Assembly (NCBI RefSeq): GCF_013403875.1
Contig: NZ_JACBNX010000015.1
Coordinates: 1-64,000 of the forward strand
Source: Burkholderia guangdongensis
Lineage (GTDB): Bacteria > Pseudomonadota > Gammaproteobacteria > Burkholderiales > Burkholderiaceae
Length of the DNA: 64,000 nt
Direction: 5' to 3'
The notes under the pieces were generated by a model. That model worked only from the letters and a program-made list of their open reading frames with translations. It ran no database searches and was not told the origin of the DNA. Within the stretch, counting starts at the first letter, position 1. Each line of letters starts with the position of its first letter. A program made the position numbers and the translations under genes. This document shows, piece by piece, positions 57,179 through 64,000 of the stretch.

Positions 57179-57401
57179 ATCTTCCCCCCGTTGTCCTTTA
57201 GGTTTCCGTCCGTTGAAAACCTGTCCGTAGATTGAAAACCCACTCTAGCGGACGGTGTTCGCCCCCTGCCCGCGTATGTCCGCAGAGGCATACCCATACG
57301 AACGATTGAGCGCATGATATCATATTGCCTATACAGGCAATATTGCCTTATATGGCAATATGTAGTATAGTTGCAACAATTCTTATCCAAGAGGGAATTT
57401 G
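57179..57401. promoter_or_regulatory. AT-rich divergent control region of the island
   Basis: The lowest-GC part of the window. It contains ATGATATCAT (57315-57324) and two tandem palindromes TTGCC-N6-GGCAA (57325-57340 and 57343-57358). These sit upstream of the RHH-like gene (+) and the serine recombinase (-). It is a good candidate for the operator, or for an origin, of the rep cassette. Confidence 0.55.
57325..57358. promoter_or_regulatory. Two tandem TTGCC-N6-GGCAA palindromes
   Basis: Copy one is TTGCC TATACA GGCAA and copy two TTGCC TTATAT GGCAA, centred 18 bp apart. The second extends to a 22-bp symmetry with ATA/TAT outside. Two identical dyads at this spacing are typical for a cooperative dimeric repressor. 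The end lies 43 bp before the start at 57402. Confidence 0.7.
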
Positions 57402-57833
57402 ATGGAAATCGCTGTAGAACCGAAGGCCCGCGCGCTGGAACTGGACGGGCAGAAAGTATTCGTCCGTCTCGATGCGCCAACATGGCAAGCAATCGAAATG
57501 CTGGCGATGGCGAATGGATGCGACTGGGGTGATTGGATACGCGACGCATGGGAAGGCGTGAAAGCGGCTGTTGGAATCGAACAAGCCACATCAGTCAACC
57601 GTGCCGCCGCATTCCGAATGATCGCGACAATGGGCCTGATGAACGTCATCAAGAACAAGGCCGCAATGGAACAGCTCTACCGGGACGAACACGACGAGAC
57701 GCCAGAACCAATGCGTCGAATCGAAATTGAGGTCAGTGACGGTGTGTTCATGAAGTTCACACGCGAACAGGCCCGCGTCATGATGGACAAACTGCGCCAA
57801 GCGCTGACCTTCGGCACGGAATCGGAACAATGA
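57402..57833 (+). CDS. Possible ribbon-helix-helix-like protein of the rep cassette
   Basis: A 143-residue protein, not confidently recognised. Its N-terminus VFVRLDAPTWQAIEMLAMANGCDWGDWIRDAW (split at about 20-51) has the strand-helix-helix pattern of RHH DNA-binding domains (V-R-L-D then helices ending W-I-R-D-A). The C-terminal half is helical and charged. It overlaps the next gene by four bases (ATGA) and follows the paired palindromes, so it may be an autorepressor or accessory factor for the replication initiator. Confidence 0.5.
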   Translation: MEIAVEPKARALELDGQKVFVRLDAPTWQAIEMLAMANGCDWGDWIRDAWEGVKAAVGIEQATSVNRAAAFRMIATMGLMNVIKNKAAMEQLYRDEHDETPEPMRRIEIEVSDGVFMKFTREQARVMMDKLRQALTFGTESEQ

Positions 57834-58168
57834 AAGCCAACATCGTAAGCAGCGGAGATGTCGCCTATCTTCTTCGTGCGAAGCTCGGGCCGGTTCGTCA
57901 TTGGGACGACACGCTGACGGACATGAGGCGCGGTAGAGCGAACTACTGCGGCGAAGTCCTTTTGCCGTTTTGCCGCGTGCATGACGGGCGTGCAAAGCGC
58001 CCCTACTACCGACTCTCGGACGTTCAAGACTTCATTGAGCGCGTCTCGGCCATCGAGCCGCCGAAAGCGGACGCGCACAAGTTGCAGCTCGTCTCTGTTG
58101 ATGCCGATCCCGCTGAGGGACTGTTCGCGCTCGCGTGGCGTGGGCGCACTCTAAAAGCTTGCGCGTAA
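57830..58168 (+). CDS. Small winged/HTH-like protein of the rep cassette
   Basis: A 112-residue protein of uncertain family. VAYLLRAKLGPVRHWDDTLTDMRRG and RPYYRLSDVQDFIERV resemble AlpA or MerR-type helix-turn-helix small proteins that act as excisionases or activators (YYRLSDVQDFI is the usual wing and exit helix). Overlap with the preceding gene and a three-base gap to the Rep-like gene show a three-gene operon. I infer a DNA-binding accessory role. Confidence 0.5.
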   Translation: MKANIVSSGDVAYLLRAKLGPVRHWDDTLTDMRRGRANYCGEVLLPFCRVHDGRAKRPYYRLSDVQDFIERVSAIEPPKADAHKLQLVSVDADPAEGLFALAWRGRTLKACA

Positions 58169-58171
58169 GGT

Positions 58172-59236
58172 ATGGCGGCAGATGCGGACCTGACCGCCTT
58201 CAAGTTCTCTGCGTGCGTCGATTGGATCGAGCTTCGCGTTCGCACGCTTCCGGACGCTGACGGTAGGGCGACGCGAGGCGACGTCCTGCGTGGCAGACTG
58301 AAGAAGTTCGGCGTCTCGTATGTCAAAGCCGTTGACAGGGGAGCTGGCGGCGCGGCCACGCACTTCTTGGTTCGCGTCCAGGCTCCGGAGACAGTTCGTG
58401 ACGTGCTAGCGGTTGTAGACCGTCTGGCGGCGCATCGTGAACTTGCCGCTGCCCCGACCATTGCGGCAATCGAGATCGCGTTCGACGCCCGCCCGAAGAC
58501 GGCGGACCGTGCCGCGCTCGACGCGATGACGCTGCGATTGATGCGTGGCATATTGCCGCCGACACGCGAACTCCGGACGCCGCAGCAGTGGGCCGGATTC
58601 GCGCTTGGGCTAGAGAGCGCGCTATCGGCACACCATCGCCCACTCGACCCGTCCAGAACGCTCTACATCGGCACGCCGAAGGTCGCCGATGCCGGTCGAG
58701 CTGGTTACGCTCACGGCCGACTCACAACGTCGTATGAGGCCGAGAAAGGCGCATCCGCACGCGCCGACCACGAACGGGCATTCGATCACGCGCAGTGGCG
58801 CGTCTACAGGAAAGAGACCGACGAGCAGTTCACGAGCGACGGCGAGCGCCGAGATACCGATGCGCTGCAACCTGGCGAGCATCGCGCTCGTGCCGAAGTC
58901 ACGCTGACCGGCCAGATGTTGCGCATCCTGAAGCTCGAAACGCTCGACGACCTCGCGACATTCGATTTCTCCACGATCGCGACGAAGAAGCTATTGAGGT
59001 TCGTCCGCGTGTCGGGGCATCCGTTCTTCGCGGATGCGTCCAGGCAAGGCTTGATCGTGAACGCACTAGGCATCGATAAGCGGACGCCGGCTCACATCGT
59101 TGCGGCATTCTGGCACCGCGACGAGCGAGGACGCGAAAACGATCTGGGGCAGTTCCTCGTCGCGGACACAGATTTGAATCGACGGTTGAAGGAGCAGCTT
59201 GCACGGCTCTCGCGACGGTTCCGAGCGATCGGATAG
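58172..59236 (+). CDS. Rep_trans-like rolling-circle replication initiator candidate
   Basis: A 354-residue protein. The order IAAIEIAFDA (about 107-116), SRTLYIGTPKVADAGRAGYA (about 171-190), WRVYRKETDEQF (about 210-221) and HRARAEVTLTGQML (about 236-249) reproduces the block order of replication initiation factors of filamentous phages and small RCR plasmids (Rep_trans/gene II type: I-D-x-A-x-D, T-x-Y-x-G-x-x-K, R-x-Y-x-K, R-x-E-x-x-L). In those, a Tyr in the R-x-Y-x-K region or later makes the nick. It is the third gene of the cassette. The family call is by pattern only. Confidence 0.5.
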   Translation: MAADADLTAFKFSACVDWIELRVRTLPDADGRATRGDVLRGRLKKFGVSYVKAVDRGAGGAATHFLVRVQAPETVRDVLAVVDRLAAHRELAAAPTIAAIEIAFDARPKTADRAALDAMTLRLMRGILPPTRELRTPQQWAGFALGLESALSAHHRPLDPSRTLYIGTPKVADAGRAGYAHGRLTTSYEAEKGASARADHERAFDHAQWRVYRKETDEQFTSDGERRDTDALQPGEHRARAEVTLTGQMLRILKLETLDDLATFDFSTIATKKLLRFVRVSGHPFFADASRQGLIVNALGIDKRTPAHIVAAFWHRDERGRENDLGQFLVADTDLNRRLKEQLARLSRRFRAIG

Positions 59237-59617
59237 CGCAACGGCAACCAGAAATTTCCAGCTATTCGGTCACGCGAGAATGTCGAAAGCGCCCGGAAAC
59301 CCTTGTCACACCTGGTGGTCGTCCTGAGACCGCCCCTGCAATTCTAATAACACCAAGAGCAGAACTACATCTCTTCGACACGAACATGATGGACACGAGC
59401 ACGACTGACACGCCGATCTATCACGAAGCCGAAGGCATCGGCCCGATCATCTACTGCCTCCCCATTGGGACCGCAGATGCTATCCTTGGCGCCGCCTGCG
59501 CACGCGTATCCGCTGATATAACTTGAACAGCGCGAATCGGCAAGCCGTGCCGGGTTCTGGTGGCTCAGTTCCACCGGCTGCGGTTGATACACAAAGACAA
59601 AAAACAAAGGGGACCAA
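59237..59617. other. Intergenic gap after the Rep-like gene
   Basis: In these 381 bp I see only a possible 46-residue frame (59386-59526, MMDTSTTDTP...VSADIT) without a convincing ribosome-binding site. The rest has no feature I can name. Confidence 0.35.
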
Positions 59618-59980
59618 ATGTCATTGATTCAATGCGGGGAATGTTCGAAAGAAATCAGCAGTCTGGCATCGACGTGCCCAAGCTGTGGCGCACCGAATCA
59701 AGTATCGGCACACGTCACCACGACTGGCGGCATGGGTCGCGGCACCAAAATTCTCCTGTGGATAGTCGGCATTCCGGTCGTGGTCTTCGGGGCAATGCTG
59801 ATCATAGGGGCGAACATCAGCCCTGAGGAAAAGGAGAGACAGGCGGCCGGCATCGCAATCGATGAATGCGACAAGCAAGTCAACGACGAACTCTCGTCCA
59901 TCAACGTTCGACGGTTTGTTCGGGGAGCATGTGACAAATTGCGATCCGATTACCGGTTGAAATACGGCCATGACTATTAG
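59618..59980 (+). CDS. Zinc-ribbon single-pass membrane protein
   Basis: A 120-residue protein with an N-terminal zinc ribbon (Cys6, Cys9, Cys20, Cys23 in CGEC and CPSC), one membrane segment at about 44-66 (ILLWIVGIPVVVFGAMLII) and a short charged tail with two cysteines. Such proteins are common on mobile elements and have no general function assigned. AAAGGGG lies before the ATG. GC is lower than core. Confidence 0.75.
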   Translation: MSLIQCGECSKEISSLASTCPSCGAPNQVSAHVTTTGGMGRGTKILLWIVGIPVVVFGAMLIIGANISPEEKERQAAGIAIDECDKQVNDELSSINVRRFVRGACDKLRSDYRLKYGHDY

Positions 59981-60501
59981 GCGCAGGAAACGGTAGGCAA
60001 ACTTGGTCACATAGGCCGTAGCGGTGCGCAGCAGCCTCGCATCGCTGCTGCCGGGCTGCTCTGGCACTGTGTCCGGAGTGCCGAACTGCGCGTTTAGATC
60101 GTCCGTCCATATCCTGGTCGAACGCAGCCACGCCAACGACGGGTTTCCCGCTCGTCGAACGACTGGTTCTGGGCCGACAGGGGAGTTCACGGCGACAGTT
60201 AATCATCGCCACGCCGCACGTAACATCGAGTCAGCCGGGTTCATTTTCTGCCTCACGTCGAAGCGTGACACCACGCGCCCGCATACCCACGCATACCAAT
60301 GCCGACAAGGGTTCCCGGCACGCGAGCGCAAAGAAGCGCGAAACTCAAATGAGTCCGCCAAGATACCAGAAAGGTCAATAAGGACTGGTCCCGGCTTGCG
60401 TGAAAAACGAAAGTCCTAGAAAAAACGGCCCCGCGTGGTGGGGTCCGTTTAATCAATTGTCGTGATTTTTCACCGAATCCTTATAGCACTCGCGCTTTCG
60501 A
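59981..60501. other. Island gap between zinc-ribbon and lipoprotein genes
   Basis: This is 521 bp between converging genes. It contains an imperfect hairpin terminator (60423-60450, AAACGG-CCCC and GGGG-CCGTTT arms with T-run on the minus strand) for the lipoprotein gene. No other supported feature; short frames here lack start signals. Confidence 0.4.
60423..60450 (-). terminator. Terminator after the island lipoprotein gene
   Basis: A ten-base stem with a single bulge (AAACGG plus CCCC) and a seven-base loop. On the minus strand it ends CCGTTTTTTC. It lies about 50 bp past the stop at 60502. Confidence 0.5.
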
Positions 60502-60954
60502 TCAATCAGTCGCGGTTGGCGCAAACGACATTTCGTTGTTGTCGTCCGTCGAAAAGCGGAAGCGGTTCAGGCCATGCTGATCGACTGCCATTGGAAACTC
60601 GCGCGGCGACCGGTGACAGGACATCACTCCCGGCATCAGGGTATCGGTGGACACCGGCTCGACAGTGATAACGTGCTGGCCCGGTGACAGAAACAGAGTC
60701 GTCTTCTCGGCTGGCCCAATAAAGAGCGATTTCGTGCCATCGATGCTCACCTGAAACCTACAGACTGTTGCGGTTCCGGCGTCACGCTTTAGGAGGATCG
60801 GTATCGCATCCGTCGCTGTAGGTTTCTGAAACGCGACGACCATTGACGCCGGAACGGCTTTCGACTCCGCGAACGATACTGGCGTCGACGACAGCGCGCA
60901 GCCGGATAGCAGAGCGGCAAAACCGAACGTCGCCGCGATAGCGATTCGCTTCAT
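60502..60954 (-). CDS. Hypothetical lipoprotein
   Basis: A 150-residue lipoprotein: signal MKRIAIAATFGFAALLSGC with acylated Cys19. The mature part is beta-rich (TVCRFQVSIDGTKSLFIGPAEKTTLFLSPGQHVITVEP split at about 63-100), recalling small Ig-like or DUF2846-type envelope lipoproteins. GAAGGGG lies just before the ATG. It is the last gene of the island and may be a surface modification or superinfection-exclusion factor; there is no direct evidence for either. Confidence 0.7.
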   Translation of the reverse strand: MKRIAIAATFGFAALLSGCALSSTPVSFAESKAVPASMVVAFQKPTATDAIPILLKRDAGTATVCRFQVSIDGTKSLFIGPAEKTTLFLSPGQHVITVEPVSTDTLMPGVMSCHRSPREFPMAVDQHGLNRFRFSTDDNNEMSFAPTATD

Positions 60955-61240
60955 CCCCTTCCCCGTCTTGTTCTTCTGGTGGCAATGGTTGACTGCGCAC
61001 CCGTCCGCCGTTGTCGCGCGCGCTAAGCCAGCATACCGGCTGATAGACGGCGGTTCAATAGGGCCGGATGCGCGCTATGCCGCTCGCCCATACTTGACGG
61101 AACATCTTCGTGCCGGGGTATGATGCCGTGTCGACAATCACATAGGTGCAGCACATTCGCCACCGTCGCCCGTAACAAGCGCTCAAAATACCGTTACAAA
61201 TCAATCGCCTACTCAGATTCCGGGTGTCGAATCTTTTGAG

Positions 61241-61257
61241 TCCCTGATTCGCCACCA
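61241..61257 (+). repeat. attR-type core: second tRNA-Met 3' end
   Basis: A perfect copy of the 17-bp tRNA end at 54188-54204. It closes the 7.05-kb element. The flanking bases on both sides differ from those at the tRNA. Confidence 0.88.
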
Positions 61258-61264
61258 GTATTAT

Positions 61265-61294
61265 CAAGGGCCTAGCGTTCGCGCTAGGCCCTTG
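61265..61294. terminator. TTCG-loop hairpin after the right att site
   Basis: A 13-base perfect stem (CAAGGGCCTAGCG and complement) with a TTCG tetraloop. It lies at the same distance from the att core as the tRNA terminator lies from the tRNA, and both stems share CAAGGGC. It may be the terminator that belonged to an earlier tRNA-island junction. It lacks a strong T-run. Confidence 0.5.
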
Positions 61295-61305
61295 TCCATT
61301 TCAGA

Positions 61306-61324
61306 GCGTCAACAAAGCGTCAAC
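61306..61324 (+). repeat. Direct-repeat pair past the right att site
   Basis: Two copies of GCGTCAAC, 11 bp apart, at the position where a tRNA-inserted island would keep its integrase upstream region. No integrase follows. It looks like the stub of a tandem or older element. Confidence 0.55.
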
Positions 61325-61384
61325 GCGTTCTGAAACGATCAAAACAGCCTCGCTTCATCTCACCGCCGTGACGTCAACACGTGC

Positions 61385-61807
61385 TCACGCCTTCCACGCC
61401 CAAGGATCGATAGTAGCCACGCCGGCCGCTTCGAAAGGGCTGATATCGCGCGTAGCAACAACGAAGCCGTGAGCCACCGCAATCGACGCAATATATCCGT
61501 CAGGCGTCGGAAACCCCTTGCCAGCCTGCCTTGCCTTCACGGCTAAATCAGCATAGTGTCGCGCCGCTCTTGTATCGAACGCCAAAATACGTTCGCCGAA
61601 AAGCTCCAGCAAACCGTCAAGCGTTTCACTCAACGCATTTCTACGTTTCCCGACCGGCAACGATCCGATGCCGAACAATAATTCGGCAAGCGTTACGCTG
61701 GACAGATACAAGGTTTCGGCGACTTGCTCATCGAGCCATGCTTGCACCGCCGAGTGAGGAACTGACTTCAGCGCCTCCGAAACGACATTGGTATTCAGGA
61801 CGATCAT
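61385..61807 (-). CDS. FitB/VapC-type PIN toxin with a substituted first Asp
   Basis: A 140-residue PIN-domain protein of the FitB/VapC group. Glu42 (LAELLFG), Asp103 (FPTPDGYIAS) and Asp121 (ATRDISPF) of the acidic cluster are in place. The first acid, normally Asp5 in LDTNV, is Asn (MIVLNTNVVSE). This should weaken or abolish Mg-dependent RNase activity. The start overlaps the antitoxin stop by four bases. The pair lies just outside the right island end, perhaps on an older element. Confidence 0.85.
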   Translation of the reverse strand: MIVLNTNVVSEALKSVPHSAVQAWLDEQVAETLYLSSVTLAELLFGIGSLPVGKRRNALSETLDGLLELFGERILAFDTRAARHYADLAVKARQAGKGFPTPDGYIASIAVAHGFVVATRDISPFEAAGVATIDPWAWKA

Positions 61808-62058
61808 TCAAACCCCATCGGCTCAGCCGGCATCCTGTCACGCCCCCGCTCAAAGATAGCGAACTCCTCATCCGTAAGCCCAACACGCCGACCAAGCTCT
61901 GCCAACGCAGTGCCCATGCGGATACGTTGCTGCGGACGAACCACGCTTTCAAGAATTGCCCGAATTTCAGCCTCAGTACTACGACCATGCGTAGCAGCAC
62001 GCACACGCAGAGCTCGGTACGTTTCCTCCGGTAGATTACGAACAGTGACAGATGCCAT
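61804..62058 (-). CDS. FitA-type ribbon-helix-helix antitoxin
   Basis: An 84-residue antitoxin. The RHH domain is MASVTVRNLPEETYRALRVRAATHGRSTEAEIRAIL (split at 1-36), typical of FitA/StbC-like antitoxins. The C-terminal half wraps the toxin. The start MASVTVRNLP at 62056-62058 was chosen over a three-codon upstream ATG. It should repress its own operon with the toxin and neutralise the PIN partner. Confidence 0.87.
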   Translation of the reverse strand: MASVTVRNLPEETYRALRVRAATHGRSTEAEIRAILESVVRPQQRIRMGTALAELGRRVGLTDEEFAIFERGRDRMPAEPMGFE

Positions 62059-62413
62059 TGCTATCACCTCAAAAAAATGGAGTCAGTGATTTCATTTCAA
62101 CCACAATGATGGCACCCGAACACGCAACCTGCAAAGCATCGCCACGGCTCCAATCCACTAAAAAATCTCAGAAAACTGTCCGAACGAGCGAGGCCACCTC
62201 TTGGCGTACGCGCCAAGCCCTTTTTCTTTGCGCCGCCGCCCTCTCGTCCACCGTTGGCAACCGCCATCGGAAGCCCCATACTCCGCACACCATCGCTACA
62301 TTAGACGAATTGCGATGAACGTCGTCCGTGCGGCTGTCCGCACTGAATCGCCACCGCCGTACACCGCATTCACCAACCGCCGCGAAAACATACGAGTTCA
62401 AAGGGCACTCATC
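62059..62413. other. Divergent spacer between fitA-like antitoxin and LprI-type gene
   Basis: This 355-bp spacer should hold the promoters of both flanking genes. AAAGGG at 62401-62406 serves the LprI-type start. I see no att copy, operator palindrome or other gene in it. Confidence 0.4.
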
Positions 62414-63421
62414 GTGACGCCATTCCACTTCCCCGCCGCCGTTCGAGCGTGCCTGACGCTCGCGGTCACGTTGTCGCTGCCCACCTTCGCATACGCGGCC
62501 AGTTTCGACTGTCACGCCGCCCGCAGTCCGATCGAGCACGCAATCTGCGACGACGCGCAACTGTCCGCGCTCGACAGCGAACTGGCCGACGCCTACCGAA
62601 CCGCACTGAAAGGACAGGGCGACGCCGCCGACCAGTTGAAGGCCGGGCAGCGCGAATGGCTGAAGTCGCGCGCGCCCGACGGCAAGATCGATCCGGCTGC
62701 GCTGGAGAACGCGTATCGCGAGCGCATCGCCGCGCTGAAGGCGCTGCCTGCGTTTCCGAGCCCGGGCGCGCTGGTCGACGGTCCGACGTTCCGCCTGACG
62801 ACGGTCGCGAAGCAGCACGATTTCGCGCTGCGAATGCTCGAAGCGTGCTCGACGGAAAAAAGCGACGACGACTCGACCTGCGAGGGGCCGGGCCAGTTGC
62901 TCATCTTCGGCAAGGGCCAGCCGAAGCTGCTGCAGACGATCAACCTGCCGAACGTGTTCGTCACGCTGCCGAAGGGCGGCAACGGACCGCTCACCAACTC
63001 GGCGCGGCTCTACGACTACCAGGGTGTGATCAACGTCGGCGACTTCAACTTCGACGGCTATGAGGACTTCGGCATCCAGACCGGCAACGAAGGCAGCTAC
63101 GGCGGCCCGAGCTACGACGTCTATCTGTTCGATCCGAAAGCGGAACGCTTCGTCCACAATGACGCGATGACCCAGTTGATCGCCGAGACGCTCGGCTTCT
63201 TCGGCGTCGATGCCGCGCACAAGCGCCTCCACACGTTCGCCAAAAGCGGCTGCTGCTATCACGAGGACACCACGTATCGCGTCGACCACGACATGCCCGT
63301 GGCCGTCGCGCGTCACATCGAGGATGGGCAAGGCGCCGGCGACAAGATGGAAGTCATCGACGAAGAACTCGTGAACGGCAAGTGGCATCGCAAGGTTCAC
63401 CACGAGCCGATGCCGAACTGA
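62414..63421 (+). CDS. Secreted LprI-domain protein with beta-rich C-terminal domain
   Basis: A 335-residue protein from the GTG at 62414, chosen for its AAAGGG site and clean signal peptide (cleaved near AYA-AS). Residues about 29-110 form an LprI (DUF1311) domain: SFDCHAARSPIEHAICDD, LADAYR, AGQREWLKSR. The C-terminal 220 residues are beta-rich (NVGDFNFDGYEDFGIQTGNEGSYGGPSYDVYLFD, split), like the FG-GAP/XAC2610-type domains that occur with LprI. A lysozyme-inhibitor-like or periplasmic binding role is inferred. An upstream ATG at 62315 would put the signal 33 residues in. Confidence 0.75.
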   Translation: MTPFHFPAAVRACLTLAVTLSLPTFAYAASFDCHAARSPIEHAICDDAQLSALDSELADAYRTALKGQGDAADQLKAGQREWLKSRAPDGKIDPAALENAYRERIAALKALPAFPSPGALVDGPTFRLTTVAKQHDFALRMLEACSTEKSDDDSTCEGPGQLLIFGKGQPKLLQTINLPNVFVTLPKGGNGPLTNSARLYDYQGVINVGDFNFDGYEDFGIQTGNEGSYGGPSYDVYLFDPKAERFVHNDAMTQLIAETLGFFGVDAAHKRLHTFAKSGCCYHEDTTYRVDHDMPVAVARHIEDGQGAGDKMEVIDEELVNGKWHRKVHHEPMPN

Positions 63422-63450
63422 ACGACAGGTCGGCGACAAGCGCCCCCCCT

Positions 63451-64000
63451 CTAATACGGCGGCAACCCCATCGCGATTCGCTCGACGATCAGCGGCATGA
63501 ACGCGCCGCCCGCCGCCGTCATCGCCAGCATCACCGGCATTGCGCGCGACCGTTGCGATGCGATGCCCAGCAGGCCGACCACGGCCGGCACCAAAGGCAG
63601 GCAATACCTTCCCGCCGAATGAAGCTCGGGGTTCAGAACCAGCGTCGCCGCCACCACCGACACCCCTGCCCCGATCAACAGACATGCGCGCGCGTCGCCC
63701 TCCCGCCTGAGCCCGCGAATCAGCACATAGGCCGCCCACCCCACGAGCGCGAAAGGCAGCATCAAAATCGGCAAATATTCGCCGTCGAACACCCCGCCAG
63801 GATGCAGCATGCCGGCGAGCTCACGCAGCGGCGTCACCTCCCAACCTTTGCGCACCATGAACGCGGCCAGCGGATAACCGGTCTGCGCCCCCTTGATCGC
63901 CATGTCCGCCACGATCCCGAGCCCGCCTGCCACGCCTGCGAACGCCACGCGCAGCAATCGTCCCCGAATGGAAACCGCCGCGTCACCCCAAACACTGAAC
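63451..64000 (-). CDS. Polytopic membrane protein, C-terminal part (cut by window end)
   Basis: The frame is open to the window edge; about 182 codons are visible. It has four or more hydrophobic helices (VAFAGVAGGLGIVADMAI, LPFALVGWAAYVLI, ACLLIGAGVSVVAATLVL, PLVPAVVGLLGIA). An LHSAGRYCLPLVPA segment recalls the GRY-x-x-P motif of GT39/ArnT-type glycosyltransferases and other lipid-linked sugar enzymes. The N-terminal catalytic part lies outside. It converges with the LprI-type gene. Confidence 0.6.
   Translation of the reverse strand, partial: FSVWGDAAVSIRGRLLRVAFAGVAGGLGIVADMAIKGAQTGYPLAAFMVRKGWEVTPLRELAGMLHPGGVFDGEYLPILMLPFALVGWAAYVLIRGLRREGDARACLLIGAGVSVVAATLVLNPELHSAGRYCLPLVPAVVGLLGIASQRSRAMPVMLAMTAAGGAFMPLIVERIAMGLPPY

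Larger units (their letters stand above)
54205..61257 (+). mobile_element. 7.05-kb tRNA-Met integrative element
   Basis: Bounded by 17-bp tRNA-end repeats. Order: tyrosine integrase; unknown helical protein; serine recombinase (-); AT-rich control region with two palindromes; RHH-like protein; small HTH-like protein; Rep_trans-like initiator; zinc-ribbon membrane protein; lipoprotein (-). No phage structural genes and no relaxase/T4SS set are visible, so it is best described as an integrative, possibly mobilisable or satellite-type element with its own replication protein. GC is lower and more variable than in the flanking core. Confidence 0.8.
60955..61384. other. Right island junction region
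   Basis: This 430-bp stretch holds the right att repeat (61241-61257) and, before it, a disturbed copy of the tRNA T-arm (CCGGGTGTCGAATC at 61220-61233). A TTCG-loop hairpin (61265-61294) and a direct-repeat pair GCGTCAAC (61306-61324) follow. No intact gene. Confidence 0.55.

Noticed and set aside
59365..59607. An 80-codon minus-strand frame and an opposing 46-codon plus-strand frame (59386-59526)
   Set aside because: Neither has a good start signal or a family match. At most one could be real, and I cannot support either.
61055..61267. A 70-codon minus-strand frame across the right att site
   Set aside because: It runs through the att core and the disturbed tRNA copy, has no ribosome-binding site and no recognisable domain.

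Overview
The window is typical Burkholderia chromosome 1: very GC-rich with strong G/C third-position bias. Recognisable loci include bpeR/bpeAB-oprB, the pglL O-oligosaccharyltransferase next to a type IV pilin, recA-recX, sucCD, and pgk-pyk-fba followed by purC-purE-purK. The number of 9-10 bp tandem repeats and the BpeAB-OprB arrangement suggest the B. pseudomallei/thailandensis side of the genus. That placement is inference; the sequence alone does not fix the species.

Layout. 1-700: a scarred left edge, with the start of an IS256-type transposase, a brnTA toxin-antitoxin pair broken by it, and a 3' scrap that looks like an ABC permease. 785-3884: zur-znuA-znuC-znuB zinc uptake, headed by a Zur box. 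3980-5945: glutathione-dependent formaldehyde detoxification (frmA, fghA). 6540-7898: a purine-type NCS2 permease. 8014-15056: the BpeAB-OprB RND pump and its TetR regulator, with a perfect 24-bp operator palindrome. 15066-20481: envelope genes, with a DegP-type protease preceded by a CTTAA array and a QseBC/PmrAB-like two-component system. 20671-25619: dacB, a sterol-desaturase-like enzyme, a GDSL lipoprotein and tsaC. 25631-32870: the minus-strand purK, purE, purC, fba, pyk, pgk series. 33242-37755: ilvE, a CHCC zinc-finger protein, waaF and small metabolic genes. 37767-43758: a BepA-like protease, moaC, pglL and the pilin. 43858-49703: TerC, sucDC, a DUF2889 protein, recX and recA. 49906-54022: a TctDE-like two-component system and an MHS-family transporter, with an 11-bp-phased TTAA array between them.

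The accessory part begins at tRNA-Met(CAT) (54128-54204). A 7.05-kb element sits in its 3' end and is bounded by 17-bp repeats of the tRNA end (54188-54204 and 61241-61257). It encodes a tyrosine integrase, an unrecognised helical protein, a serine recombinase, a three-gene cassette (RHH-like protein, small winged/HTH-like protein, Rep_trans-like replication initiator) behind two tandem TTGCC-N6-GGCAA palindromes, a zinc-ribbon membrane protein and a lipoprotein. Beyond the right att site lie what looks like the stub of an older tandem island, a FitAB/VapBC-type pair whose toxin lacks the first PIN aspartate, a secreted LprI-domain protein, and the C-terminal part of a membrane protein cut by the window end.

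A second, much smaller integrative scar lies at moaC. The last 111 bp of moaC are duplicated 948 bp downstream, and between the copies are an integrase N-terminal stub and an LprI-type gene. At three junctions (moaC, tRNA-Met, right att site) a pair of short direct repeats lies just inside the attachment site. In the two junctions that have an integrase start, the pair ends about 10 nt before that start. This shared architecture is one of the more interesting patterns in the window.
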